This document shows, piece by piece, positions 25,997-35,560 of a stretch of DNA of 64,000 nt. The stretch spans positions 186,001-250,000 of the forward strand of contig CAKSJG010000002.1 in assembly GCA_934463165.1 (NCBI GenBank), in the 5' to 3' direction. How positions within the stretch are numbered: the stretch's first letter is position 1; each line of letters opens with the position of its first letter. The translations under genes were made by a program, and so were the position numbers. Below the pieces are notes generated by a model that made no database searches, was not told the DNA's origin, and was given only the letters and a program-made list of their open reading frames with translations. This DNA is from an uncultured Clostridia bacterium (lineage in GTDB: Bacteria; Bacillota; Clostridia; UMGS1810).

Positions 25997-26944
25997 TTAC
26001 TGTTTATACATATTTTTAAGATCTGTTCCGGGGTAATAATGTGAAAGAATTTTTTTATAATCACATGTTTTGCCCATCTCATTTGCACCGTATTGACTCA
26101 TACCGACTCCGTGACCGTTTCCCGTGACGGAAAAAGTAATGTTTTTTTCGTCTGATTTAATTTCAAAAGCAGTAGAACGGAGACCGAAGATTTTTCTTAT
26201 ATCAGTGCCCGATATATCACAGTTGTATATCACGGCGTCGGATACATTGCCGCCCTCCGTGTGCCTTATCTCCCCTATCGGCTCGCTTGCCTCATCTATG
26301 TTATATTCACTGTGCTGTTTAAGTTTGTTTTTAAAATCATCAACCGTAAGCCTGACCTTCGTTTTGTATTTGGGTGCGGTTTTATCTCCGGGGCTATCAA
26401 CGCTTTTAAGATACGCTATATCCCCTCCCCAAACGTCTGCGGCATTTTCGGTTTTACCGTTGCTGCATGAGTGAAAAACGGTTATTGCATAATCACCGCC
26501 GTATTCAAGATATTCTCCCCTTGTTTCATATACGGCTTTTTTTATTTTTTTAATATTGCTTTCGTAATCGTCCCTCCAATTTTTCTTTAGCTCACCGTCA
26601 TTGTAATATGCCTGGCAATGAGCATAATCCGTACACAAATCCGCACCCTTGTGATTATCGATATCGGCATTTACTTTTCTGAGTGCATATGTTCTTGCCG
26701 CAACCGCCTGTGCTTTAAGCGCATTTTCCGAAAAAGAAGCAGGCATCTCCGCCGCAACAACACCTGTTATGTACTTTTCAAGGTCTATTTCGGTTACGCA
26801 ATCGTTTTTATGGTTATATAGTGTTATTTCTTTAATGCTTTTTGGTTCGGAGTCTTTTTCGGAAGAAAAAAAGAAGATAACCAAAAACGGTATGACAATA
26901 AACAGGCAAGCCAAAAATGCAACTCGAAATACAAAATCTTTCAT
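25997..26944 (-). CDS. spoIID: Stage II sporulation protein D (peptidoglycan lytic transglycosylase)
   Basis: 315 residues with one N-terminal membrane helix. Family motifs: LEKYITGVVAAEMPASF with the catalytic glutamate region near residue 64, LKAQAVAARTYALRK, FHSCSNGKTENAADVWGG, and GHGVGMSQYGANEMG at the C-terminus. SpoIID cleaves septal peptidoglycan so the mother cell can engulf the forespore. It is followed by spoIIQ. A sigma-E promoter would be expected upstream, but I could not identify one with confidence in 26945-27040. Confidence 0.95.
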   Translation of the reverse strand: MKDFVFRVAFLACLFIVIPFLVIFFFSSEKDSEPKSIKEITLYNHKNDCVTEIDLEKYITGVVAAEMPASFSENALKAQAVAARTYALRKVNADIDNHKGADLCTDYAHCQAYYNDGELKKNWRDDYESNIKKIKKAVYETRGEYLEYGGDYAITVFHSCSNGKTENAADVWGGDIAYLKSVDSPGDKTAPKYKTKVRLTVDDFKNKLKQHSEYNIDEASEPIGEIRHTEGGNVSDAVIYNCDISGTDIRKIFGLRSTAFEIKSDEKNITFSVTGNGHGVGMSQYGANEMGKTCDYKKILSHYYPGTDLKNMYKQ

Positions 26945-27047
26945 TTATGTGTTCCTTTCAGGTATTGTTTTAAAATAGAATAAAGTGTATCTTATCTATA
27001 TTTCTATGCGTGTTTTGTACAAAAAATGCATTAAATCAAAAAAAAAC

Positions 27048-27076
27048 TTGATTTGCAAGAATTTATATGTTATAAT
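27048..27076 (+). promoter_or_regulatory. Sigma-A promoter of citrate synthase
   Basis: TTGATT (27048-27053) and TATAAT (27071-27076) with a 17-base spacer; translation starts about 30 bases further on. Confidence 0.75.
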
Positions 27077-27106
27077 TCATATATAAATATTTTGGTGGTG
27101 AAGTTA

Positions 27107-28462
27107 ATGGATAACTTACATGATGTGATAGATTCGATAACAAAAAAAGCATGCAGCAGTTATGTTGTCAATCCTGAAGCTTATAACAAATACAACGTAA
27201 AACGCGGCCTCCGAAACAAAGACGGCACGGGTGTACTTGCCGGAGTTACAAACATCTGCGAGGTTCACGGATACGTTGTAAGCGAGGATGAAAAAACCCC
27301 GATTGACGGCGAGCTTTCGTACCGCGGATATGATATAAACGATCTTGTAAAAAATGCAGGTATTAACGGGAGATACGGCTATGAGGAAATGTGTTATCTA
27401 CTTTTGATGGGGTCACTTCCCACAAAAAAAGAATTTGAAAGCTTTTGCAAATATTTGTCGGAACACAGTGACCTTCCCGAATATTTCACGGAAGATATGA
27501 TACTCAAAGCTCCGAGCAAGGATATTATGAATAAAATGGCAAGATCGGTACTGACGCTTTATTCTTATGACGATAATCCCGATGAATGCACTATAGAGAA
27601 TATGATGAGGCAATCCTTGCAGCTCATTGCAAGAATGCCCGAAATCGCCGCATACGGCTACAGCGCAAAGAAACATCATTTTGATAAAAAAAGCCTGATA
27701 TTACATCAGCCCAAAAAAGATTTTTCAATTGCCGAAAACCTGCTCAGAATGCTCAGCCCGCAAAAGGAATTTACAGAGCTTGACGCAAAGGTTCTCGATA
27801 CGCTGATGATGCTCCACGCCGAGCACGGCGGCGGAAATAACTCAACCTTTACATGCAGGGTACTCTCTTCAACCGGTACAGATACATATTCGGCAATTGC
27901 GGCTGCAATAAGCTCTCTTAAGGGACCGAAGCACGGCGGCGCAAATGCACAGGTTATGAACATGATTGAAAACATCAAAGAGAATGTGCACGACTGGTCA
28001 AATGACAAGGAGCTTTATGACTATCTTGTTAAAATAGTTAATAAAAAAGCAAACAACGGCAGCGGCCTTATCTACGGTATGGGGCACGCGGTATATACAC
28101 TTTCGGATCCGAGAACACTGATTCTTAAAGAAAAAGCGAAAGCGCTTTCCGCAGAAAAGGGATTTGGTGATGAATTTGACCTATACGAAAGAATAGAAAA
28201 TCTTGCACCGAAGGTTTTTGCCGATGTTAAGGGTAACACAAAAGTTTTGTGTGCAAATGTCGATTTTTACTCCGGATTTGTATATAAAATGCTGAATATT
28301 CCGCGTGAAATGTACACCCCGATATTTGCAATTGCAAGAATTGCGGGCTGGAGTGCTCACAGAATAGAAGAAGTTCTCTGCGGAGGGAGAATCATCCGCC
28401 CCGCATATAAAACACTTACAAAAACTCATTCAAGAAAATACATCCCCATGGACGAAAGATAA
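27107..28462 (+). CDS. gltA: Citrate synthase
   Basis: Condenses acetyl-CoA and oxaloacetate to citrate. 451 residues from the ATG at 27107 (GGTGG upstream; an earlier in-frame start at 27053 overlaps the promoter). Catalytic regions: MLHAEHGGGNNSTF (first histidine), LKGPKHGGANAQV (second, substrate loop), GMGHAVYTLSDPR (third), and the C-terminal aspartate in NVDFYSGFVY. RGYDINDLV is near the N-terminus. It is of the longer type II-like clostridial form and stands alone, with its own terminator; in anaerobes it probably feeds glutamate synthesis. Confidence 0.94.
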   Translation: MDNLHDVIDSITKKACSSYVVNPEAYNKYNVKRGLRNKDGTGVLAGVTNICEVHGYVVSEDEKTPIDGELSYRGYDINDLVKNAGINGRYGYEEMCYLLLMGSLPTKKEFESFCKYLSEHSDLPEYFTEDMILKAPSKDIMNKMARSVLTLYSYDDNPDECTIENMMRQSLQLIARMPEIAAYGYSAKKHHFDKKSLILHQPKKDFSIAENLLRMLSPQKEFTELDAKVLDTLMMLHAEHGGGNNSTFTCRVLSSTGTDTYSAIAAAISSLKGPKHGGANAQVMNMIENIKENVHDWSNDKELYDYLVKIVNKKANNGSGLIYGMGHAVYTLSDPRTLILKEKAKALSAEKGFGDEFDLYERIENLAPKVFADVKGNTKVLCANVDFYSGFVYKMLNIPREMYTPIFAIARIAGWSAHRIEEVLCGGRIIRPAYKTLTKTHSRKYIPMDER

Positions 28463-28494
28463 ATATAAACCAAAGAAAGAAAAATCGTCAACAG

Positions 28495-28535
28495 AAAAAT
28501 CCTCAATCGGCATTTGCCGAACTGAGGATTTTTTT
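28495..28535. terminator. Bidirectional intrinsic terminator
   Basis: AAAATCCTCA pairs with TGAGGATTTT, with an inner TCGGC/GCCGA stem and T runs on both strands. It lies between convergent citrate synthase and heparinase-like genes. Confidence 0.9.
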
Positions 28536-28538
28536 GAA

Positions 28539-31500
28539 TCAATTGCATTTCCAGTGTGATAATCCGGAATTTAAATCATAATCGGTTTCCGACGAAGCGG
28601 ACACACATTTTGCATTTATATATGTATCCTTCGGAGCGGTAATTTTGAGCATAATTTTCCTTACACCGCTGTTAGCGTTTGAATCGTCACTGTACGGATA
28701 ATTCTCAACACCAAGATCGGGATCAATATACACAAGAGATTTTGCATCCGTCACATCAAGCCTTTCTATTTTTGCATTCGTATCAAATGTCAGAATCATC
28801 TTTTCATTGCCCTGCGTAAGCTCAACACGGTTATTATCCAAAACCTTAACATCGCCTTTTGTATGCATAAACCAATATACGGTTGAATCATCATTTTTCA
28901 GCCGAAGCTCATCTCTGATTAAAAATCCGTCGGAACCCAAAAGCATTGTTCCGCGCCGATAATCCGAAACATCGGCTTTATAAGCATCGGTAAGATCCAT
29001 AATATAATACGGATTTTTCTTGCGTCCGTTTTGTTCAACCACTTCGGTTGAACATTTGTATTCCTGCCCGGCGCCGCTGTCCGAGGGGTTAATAACAAGG
29101 CAGTTGTGCCCCTCTGTCCGTATGCGGTAATATTTGTATCTTGAATTGCCGAAATACTCGGGAACGGTGTAGTCCTCACTTCCGAGATCAAGCGCCCACC
29201 TTATGCCGTTTCTGTCATATACAAACGTTCCGCAGTCATAATGAGAGTGCCCCTCATCGTTTCTGCCTGCATGAGCCGAAAGAAATGACGCGCCGTCGGA
29301 ATCCCACTCATCCCTCATTGAAAACACCTCGGCATCCGCAAAGTAACCCGTATTTGAAAGCGAAAATTCGGAATTCGCGGCTTCGGAATCATAAAGCAGC
29401 ATATCCGTTACGGATATCTGTCTGCCGTATTTTTCTATATTTTTGTTCCACAGACTTGCATATATCGGATTATCAAACACATCCGACAAATAAAACATAA
29501 CAAACGAACCGTAATACTTTTCGGAATTATCATGATAATTGTTGATTTTGCCGCCCGGTCCCATCATATACATTGCATACAGACCGGTTTTCTTTATACC
29601 GTTAATATTCAGGTATCCGAAATCCGTTTTAAATGTATTTCTAACGGTTGTCATCGCATATGTCAGATATCTCATTTGATAATCCCAGTATCCGATGCCC
29701 TCACCCCAACCGCCGTCGGGTGAAAAATGATGAAGTGAGTTTCTTATTTCAAGAAGATTTTTATGCAGCACCTCAAGCGCCATATCGCGGTATTCGTCAG
29801 AATCAAGCAAGCTGATTGAGCCGATTATCATTCCGCCGCAGCAAACGGCATTCCAGTTTGTATCTGCAGACATCCACCACATGTCTTTTGCATTTCCCAT
29901 ATCGGAATTAAAGCAAGGCTTTATGCCGTATTCCGCTATGGATTTTTGCAAAAATGCTCTTTGCTCCGCATCCCAATAACCGTAAAGCCAATCGAGACCG
30001 ACAGAGAATCCGTGGGTCATCTCGGCAGTGTCAAGATAATGACTCGGATGCCAATCGGGAAATTCCTGTTTTGTTTCGGCATCGGCATTTTCCGTATATC
30101 CAGCCCTTTTATATATCTGCCAGAGCATGTCCGCATATTTTTCGTCGCCTGTTGTCCTATATGCATATCCGAGAGTATATGAGCAGTCAACAACACGGTT
30201 TGCAATTGTAAGAAGTCTGTCTCCGGTTATCATTTTATATCCGATATACATGCTCTCATTTTGCCTGCTCGGGTCAAACGTAATTGAAGACAACATTTGA
30301 TCGGCACGTTTGATGATATCCCCGTGTCTTTTAATAAGAACGGAATCATTTTTCAGATTATCGCTGAGTCTGTTCCACTCATAATCGGAAGCAAAAATCT
30401 TCGGATGCACATTATATGAATTTTTCATATACAGATTTAAAAGTTCGTCTTTGGTTATTCCCTTTTGAGGATTTTGGGTATACTGTGCACATTCCGACAA
30501 AGGACGCATTGCATCGGATATGTCAAGCACAAAGATTTTTATGCGCTCTGCGGAATCGGATGTAACATTAACGCTGCATTCAAGGCTTTTTTCTTCGCCG
30601 GCATTAATTTTATTTTCATCCGAAAAATACACATCCGTCATTTTATTTCCGCTGTAGACGGCCGCCGCAAGAACACAATTAACGTCACTGCCGCCGCTGT
30701 TTTTAACCGCTGCCTTTGCGCTGTATTTTCCGACGGTAAAATACCCGACCGCATCACCGTCATACATAAGCTCGGGTTTTGACGCATAAGCTCTGCCGCC
30801 GGCAGCTTCTCTTTGCAAAGAAGACACCGCAGACGAATTCAGGTAATTTAAGTTTTTCAGTTTGACCGAATAGTCGGAATATGATATCCTGTCGGGCGAG
30901 AAAACCCTCACAAAGGCTGATGAATTGATAAAACCGTCGGTAAATTTTGTTCTATTGTCGGATGTTAAAATGTCTGTTCTGTTATTATTATCGGAAAACA
31001 ACACAGACTTAAACACACTTGTTTTTATATTATATGAATCGACATATATTACCTTATTTTCGCTGTCAATATCATAAACGGAGCTGTAAAGCCTCGGTGT
31101 GCAATTTTTTTCATTGAACGAAGCGATATTTTCTATCTCATAAATGCCGATGTTTTCAAAACTTATCTTTTTGCCCGAAGCAAAAGAACCGAATTCAATT
31201 TCGGCATTTTGCAAAATATGTCTCGGAAGAGTTATACCCGTCTCTCCGATAAGCACTCCGTCGGCATAAAGGCGTGCAATACCGTCGGGCTGTGATATAA
31301 CTGCCGAATAGCGAACGCGCCCGTTTTTTCTCACATTTTTAAAATCTTTGCCGAAAAGACATGCGCTTCCGTTTGAGTTAAGTCTCAGTATTTCATAATC
31401 AAAATGCTCACCGTTATATGCATTTGCTCTCACCGTAATATCGCATGCACCGGATAAGTCATCAAGATAAAAATCCGCAGCATAGCACGAACGGACAAGG

Positions 31501-33554
31501 TATTTTTTCATATCGATAATTATGCCGCCGCCCGATATTTCGGATGAATAATTTGAAACGGAAAAAACCTTGCCGTTTTTTAATGCATTTGCAGAGCAGG
31601 TAATGTCAAGCGGAGAAAATCCGTCTGCGGCATATGCCGAAACATCTGCGAGGTATCCCGAAAGAAAATCACCGCTGCAGGTTTTCGTATTAAACAGCTC
31701 CGCGCTTGAAAAGTTACTTTTAAATCCGCTTATCGGGTCATATTCATAATCGGAATTCATTGTGTCGTCAAAGGCTTTTTCGCATATTCCGTTTATAATC
31801 CCGCTGCATTCAGCGTCACTGCCGACAGATGAAAAATCCGCCGTCTGCAGATATTTTAAAATGTCGGCTTCGGATGAATATTCAAATTTTTCGGATATAC
31901 TGCGCTCAAAATTTAAACCGATATATTTTTTTATACAGCTGTAAAGCCCCTTTTTATATACCGAATCGCGGAGAGATTTGTACAGATCGGGATATGACCT
32001 GAGACTTGCGGAATCAATATAAAACTCGGAACCGGCGGATATGTCAAACGAGAGGACTTTCGCATCATGCACGGATAATGCATCCGACTTTACGGAATAT
32101 ATTTTTATGTATGCATCTTTTAACTTTAAATATACATCGGCATCGGAAGTTTTTTGATTTAAAACAATTTTCATACGGCTGAATTTCGTATCGAAAAGTG
32201 AAAAATCAGCCGAAACGCCGTCACTTACGGTCTGCGGGATTCCGTTTTTTATTTCGAAAACCTTTGCGCTCCCCAAATATGCGGAAAACGAATACGAGCC
32301 GCCGAATACCGACATGTCAAACTCATAGAAAGCGTCTGCACAGCTTGAATATTTTTCACCGTCAAGCTTTAATATTCCACCGTCAGCGGAGGTAACTCTA
32401 AGCATTTTGCCGTATCCGTTTATTCCTCCGCAAATTTCGGGTGCGGGCAGGCACGAGTCCGAAATAAAATACGCGGCATCGCTTTCATCATCAAAATCAA
32501 GGTCATAAATAAGGCTGCTGCCGTCATAATCCGTCATATGTTTTTTAAAAAATTCATTGCAAAATGAATAAAATTCATCATCGGATGAAAAGTTTCTGTT
32601 CAAAAGACCGGCTTTAAGCTTGCTTAAGTCAAAATTTTCCTTTTCAGGAATTTTTAAAAATCCGAACTCATTGTTAAAGTTAAAAAAGCCGTCAATATTT
32701 TCGTTTGTAAGACCAGTTGCATATTCATGCAGATAATCATATGATTCAACATAAAAATTATCAAAATAAACATCGGAGGTTCTTGATTCATCAATGTTTT
32801 TAAATATCTGAAAAACGCTTACCTTTTCGGAATAATCTCCGTGGGTGTACGAAATCTTTTTCCCGTTTTCATCTACGGTAAATTTTATATTATCATATCC
32901 TCTGCCACCGCTTTGATAAGATGTATACTCATCAAAATAATCCGATCTTTTTGTGTTGAGACCGTTTTTAAAGCTTATCGGAATTAATGTTTCACCCTTA
33001 GGTGCAATAAAGCACTTGATTGTTCCGTTATCGCAGTTAATTGTATAGCGCATGGTATACCATGTTTTGCTTTTTAAAACATAATCTGTGTTTCTGCCGA
33101 ATGAATCGCGCAGATGCGCGCTTTCTCCCGAGGAATCCGCCGCCTTTGAAGCAGAGCCGAGCTGAACCCAGTTTGCTCCCGATTCGGTGTAGTCACCTTC
33201 AGACCCGCGCGCTTCACTGCCCTGAACTATTCTCCAGCCTCTGAATGCGGTATCGGGGCTGAATTTATCGAAATAAAAATCAAATGTAAGCACGGCAAGC
33301 TTATCGGCACTGATAAAAAGAGAACAATTATCTTCTATCCCCTCATCACCCTCATACGGAACCTTAAACGACATATCACCCTCATAATCTCCCGACGGGC
33401 TCTCAGCCGTGTGACCGTATGAAAACTTGTTTTGGGTATCAAAATTATAATATGTTTTATTTTTTGATTCAATATCCGCAAATGTTATAAATCCCGAACA
33501 AAACACAAAAAGAACCAGAAAAGAAACGCATCTGTAGAATTTTGTCATTATCAT
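28539..33554 (-). CDS. Very large secreted heparinase II/III-like protein
   Basis: 1671 residues. A signal peptide (about 1-27) precedes roughly 1000 residues of beta-rich sequence with several LamG/concanavalin-like segments (LTFDFYFDKFSPDT, TWYTMRYTINCDNGTIKCFIAP, VRYSAVISQPDGIARLYADGVLIGE). From about residue 1040 a helical toroid begins (DYEWNRLSDNL, DWHPSHYLDTAEMTHGFSVGLDWLYGYWD, GGWGEGIGYWDYQMRY). A C-terminal beta-sandwich carries the heparinase II/III signature (AGRNDEGHSHYDCGTFVYDRNG near 1436, RTEGHNCLVINPSDSG). These enzymes are polysaccharide lyases for uronic-acid glycans; the exact substrate is unknown. The unusually long N-terminal part is probably glycan-binding. No SLH or sortase signal was seen. 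Confidence 0.85.
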   Translation of the reverse strand: MIMTKFYRCVSFLVLFVFCSGFITFADIESKNKTYYNFDTQNKFSYGHTAESPSGDYEGDMSFKVPYEGDEGIEDNCSLFISADKLAVLTFDFYFDKFSPDTAFRGWRIVQGSEARGSEGDYTESGANWVQLGSASKAADSSGESAHLRDSFGRNTDYVLKSKTWYTMRYTINCDNGTIKCFIAPKGETLIPISFKNGLNTKRSDYFDEYTSYQSGGRGYDNIKFTVDENGKKISYTHGDYSEKVSVFQIFKNIDESRTSDVYFDNFYVESYDYLHEYATGLTNENIDGFFNFNNEFGFLKIPEKENFDLSKLKAGLLNRNFSSDDEFYSFCNEFFKKHMTDYDGSSLIYDLDFDDESDAAYFISDSCLPAPEICGGINGYGKMLRVTSADGGILKLDGEKYSSCADAFYEFDMSVFGGSYSFSAYLGSAKVFEIKNGIPQTVSDGVSADFSLFDTKFSRMKIVLNQKTSDADVYLKLKDAYIKIYSVKSDALSVHDAKVLSFDISAGSEFYIDSASLRSYPDLYKSLRDSVYKKGLYSCIKKYIGLNFERSISEKFEYSSEADILKYLQTADFSSVGSDAECSGIINGICEKAFDDTMNSDYEYDPISGFKSNFSSAELFNTKTCSGDFLSGYLADVSAYAADGFSPLDITCSANALKNGKVFSVSNYSSEISGGGIIIDMKKYLVRSCYAADFYLDDLSGACDITVRANAYNGEHFDYEILRLNSNGSACLFGKDFKNVRKNGRVRYSAVISQPDGIARLYADGVLIGETGITLPRHILQNAEIEFGSFASGKKISFENIGIYEIENIASFNEKNCTPRLYSSVYDIDSENKVIYVDSYNIKTSVFKSVLFSDNNNRTDILTSDNRTKFTDGFINSSAFVRVFSPDRISYSDYSVKLKNLNYLNSSAVSSLQREAAGGRAYASKPELMYDGDAVGYFTVGKYSAKAAVKNSGGSDVNCVLAAAVYSGNKMTDVYFSDENKINAGEEKSLECSVNVTSDSAERIKIFVLDISDAMRPLSECAQYTQNPQKGITKDELLNLYMKNSYNVHPKIFASDYEWNRLSDNLKNDSVLIKRHGDIIKRADQMLSSITFDPSRQNESMYIGYKMITGDRLLTIANRVVDCSYTLGYAYRTTGDEKYADMLWQIYKRAGYTENADAETKQEFPDWHPSHYLDTAEMTHGFSVGLDWLYGYWDAEQRAFLQKSIAEYGIKPCFNSDMGNAKDMWWMSADTNWNAVCCGGMIIGSISLLDSDEYRDMALEVLHKNLLEIRNSLHHFSPDGGWGEGIGYWDYQMRYLTYAMTTVRNTFKTDFGYLNINGIKKTGLYAMYMMGPGGKINNYHDNSEKYYGSFVMFYLSDVFDNPIYASLWNKNIEKYGRQISVTDMLLYDSEAANSEFSLSNTGYFADAEVFSMRDEWDSDGASFLSAHAGRNDEGHSHYDCGTFVYDRNGIRWALDLGSEDYTVPEYFGNSRYKYYRIRTEGHNCLVINPSDSGAGQEYKCSTEVVEQNGRKKNPYYIMDLTDAYKADVSDYRRGTMLLGSDGFLIRDELRLKNDDSTVYWFMHTKGDVKVLDNNRVELTQGNEKMILTFDTNAKIERLDVTDAKSLVYIDPDLGVENYPYSDDSNANSGVRKIMLKITAPKDTYINAKCVSASSETDYDLNSGLSHWKCN

Positions 33555-33591
33555 ACCTCTTATTTATATATTATCATCTCTCTAATATAAT

Positions 33592-33620
33592 ATTTTAATA
33601 TAAATACAGGTATTTGTCAA
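33592..33620 (-). promoter_or_regulatory. Sigma-A promoter of the heparinase-like gene
   Basis: On the minus strand TTGACA (33615-33620), 17-base spacer, TAAAAT (33592-33597). It gives a leader of about 30 bases before the gene. Confidence 0.72.
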
Positions 33621-33678
33621 ATAATTCGAAAATATTTCTTTGATATTACAAAATAAAAGTCGGATATGATATTAAGTA

Positions 33679-33707
33679 TTGCAATTCCGACAAAAATAGT
33701 ATATAAT
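33679..33707 (+). promoter_or_regulatory. Sigma-A promoter of the hydE-tcdA-ttcA operon
   Basis: TTGCAA (33679-33684), 17-base spacer, TATAAT (33702-33707). It lies back to back with the heparinase promoter, about 60 bases apart. Confidence 0.72.
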
Positions 33708-33744
33708 AAAAGAATACTCAAATTATCAGGGTGTGAATTTTATT

Positions 33745-34797
33745 ATGAAAAACTTATCGGCGACGGTAAAAAAACTGAGAGAAGAAAAAAATCTGACAGA
33801 TGCGGAATTTATTCATCTTTTAAATACAGATATATATGACGGGGAGCTGCGCAGAAATGCCGACGAAGTGCGGAAAAAAATATACGGAAACGACGTATAC
33901 GTGCGCGGTCTCATAGAATTTACAAACTATTGCAAAAATGACTGTATGTATTGCGGTATAAGAAGGAGCAACACAGAAGCGGAAAGGTACCGCCTCGGGA
34001 AAGACGAAATTCTCTCTTGCTGCCGTGAGGGATACCGCCTGGGATTTCGGACATTTGTGCTGCAGGGCGGTGAAGATGCATATTACGGAGATGACCTTAT
34101 GTGCGATATAATATCGTCAATACGAAAAGAATTTTCGGACTGTGCAATCACTCTTTCAATCGGTGAAAAAAGCCGCGAAAGCTACAAAGCATACTATGAC
34201 GCAGGAGCAAACAGATATCTGCTCCGGCACGAAACCGCAGACGCAAAGCATTATTCCAAGCTTCATCCGTCGGAAATGAACCTTGAAAACAGAAAAAAAT
34301 GCCTGTTTGATTTAAAAGAAATCGGTTATCAGGTCGGATCGGGATTTATGGTTCAAAGTCCGTTTCAGACAACGGAGAATATTGTTGAGGACTTGCGGTT
34401 TCTGCAGCAGCTTCAGCCCGATATGATCGGAATAGGGCCGTATATCACTCACCACGAAACACCGTTTAGGGATTTTGAAAGCGGAACGGCGGCGCTTACG
34501 CTTCGGCTGATATCCGTTTTGAGACTGATGTTTCCGTATGCACTGATACCGTCGACAACGGCACTCGGCACAATTGACTCAAAAGGCAGAGAAATGGGGC
34601 TGCAAGCGGGAGCAAACGTTGTTATGCCGAATCTTTCGCCGGTTGGAGTCAGAAAAAAATACGATTTGTACGAAAACAAAATTTGCACCGGAGAAGAAGC
34701 GGCACAGTGCCGCGGATGTCTTGAAAAAAGGGTGTTATCCGCAGGGTATAAAATAGTTACGGACATAGGAAATGTAAAAAGAAAAAGCGAGGAATAA
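33745..34797 (+). CDS. hydE: [FeFe]-hydrogenase H-cluster maturase HydE (radical SAM)
   Basis: 350 residues from the ATG at 33745; a GTG at 33733 sits right against the AGGG site and is less likely. The radical SAM cluster motif is CKNDCMYC near residue 62, preceded by VYVRGLIEFTNY, a strong HydE signature. LQGGEDAYY, SIGEKS, LLRHETAD and GFMVQSPFQTTENIVEDL follow. HydE makes part of the diiron dithiolate cofactor with HydF and HydG; neither is in the window. Two cysteines in CRGCLEKR near the C-terminus may hold the second cluster. The first gene of an apparent operon with tcdA and ttcA. Confidence 0.93.
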   Translation: MKNLSATVKKLREEKNLTDAEFIHLLNTDIYDGELRRNADEVRKKIYGNDVYVRGLIEFTNYCKNDCMYCGIRRSNTEAERYRLGKDEILSCCREGYRLGFRTFVLQGGEDAYYGDDLMCDIISSIRKEFSDCAITLSIGEKSRESYKAYYDAGANRYLLRHETADAKHYSKLHPSEMNLENRKKCLFDLKEIGYQVGSGFMVQSPFQTTENIVEDLRFLQQLQPDMIGIGPYITHHETPFRDFESGTAALTLRLISVLRLMFPYALIPSTTALGTIDSKGREMGLQAGANVVMPNLSPVGVRKKYDLYENKICTGEEAAQCRGCLEKRVLSAGYKIVTDIGNVKRKSEE

Positions 34798-34798
34798 A

Positions 34799-35560
34799 AT
34801 GTTAAATCAATTTTCAAGAACAGAACTTCTGTTTGGAAAAGAAGCTATGGAGAAGCTCAAAAATTCAAGAGTTGCCGTTTTCGGAATAGGCGGTGTGGGC
34901 GGTTATACGGTCGAAGCACTGGTAAGAAGCGGATTAGGCACTGTGGATATTATCGATGACGATAAGGTATGCCTTACGAACATAAACAGGCAGATATATG
35001 CCACGCGTAAGACAATCGGAAAATATAAGGTGGATGTCGCGGAAGAAAGAATTCTGGAAATCAACCCCGATGCAAAAGTAAATAAATTCAAAACTTTTTA
35101 CATGCCCGATACGGCAGATATGTTTGATTTTTCGGATTATGACTATGTTGTTGACGCAATAGACACTGTAAAGGGAAAAATAGAGCTTGCGGTAAACGCG
35201 CAAAAAACATCAACTCCCATAATCAGCTCCATGGGAGCGGGAAACAAGCTTGACCCGACGGGATTTGAGGTTACCGATATATACAAAACCTCTGTGTGTC
35301 CGCTTGCAAGGGTCATGCGTTATGAGCTGAAAAAGCGAAATATCCCACATCTTAAGGTTGTATATTCAAAAGAAAAACCGATAAACCCGATTGACGACAT
35401 GACGATAAGCTGCAAAGAAAACTGCATATGCCCTCCGGGAACGGCGAGAAAATGCACAAACCGCCGTCAGGTACCGGGCAGCACGGCATTTGTGCCGTCG
35501 GTTGTCGGGCTTATAATTGCGGGAGAGGTTATAAAAGATCTGACGGGGGTCGGAAAGTAA
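34799..35560 (+). CDS. tcdA: tRNA threonylcarbamoyladenosine dehydratase (TcdA/CsdL)
   Basis: E1-like ThiF-family enzyme of 253 residues that cyclises t6A37 of tRNA to ct6A in an ATP-dependent step. The Rossmann nucleotide-binding motif VFGIGGVGGYTVEAL is near residue 28, then DDDKVCLTNINRQIYA, VVDAIDTVKGK, and the C-terminal block STAFVPSVVGLIIAGEVIKDL. The spacing after hydE is one base and the stop overlaps the ttcA start by one base, so the three genes are very probably co-transcribed. Some homologues lack the ct6A role, but the length and motifs fit TcdA. Confidence 0.92.
   Translation: MLNQFSRTELLFGKEAMEKLKNSRVAVFGIGGVGGYTVEALVRSGLGTVDIIDDDKVCLTNINRQIYATRKTIGKYKVDVAEERILEINPDAKVNKFKTFYMPDTADMFDFSDYDYVVDAIDTVKGKIELAVNAQKTSTPIISSMGAGNKLDPTGFEVTDIYKTSVCPLARVMRYELKKRNIPHLKVVYSKEKPINPIDDMTISCKENCICPPGTARKCTNRRQVPGSTAFVPSVVGLIIAGEVIKDLTGVGK

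Noticed and set aside
35428..35559. Extended N-terminus for the ttcA product
   Set aside because: The frame is open but overlaps the conserved end of tcdA; the family N-terminus begins at the ATG at 35560.
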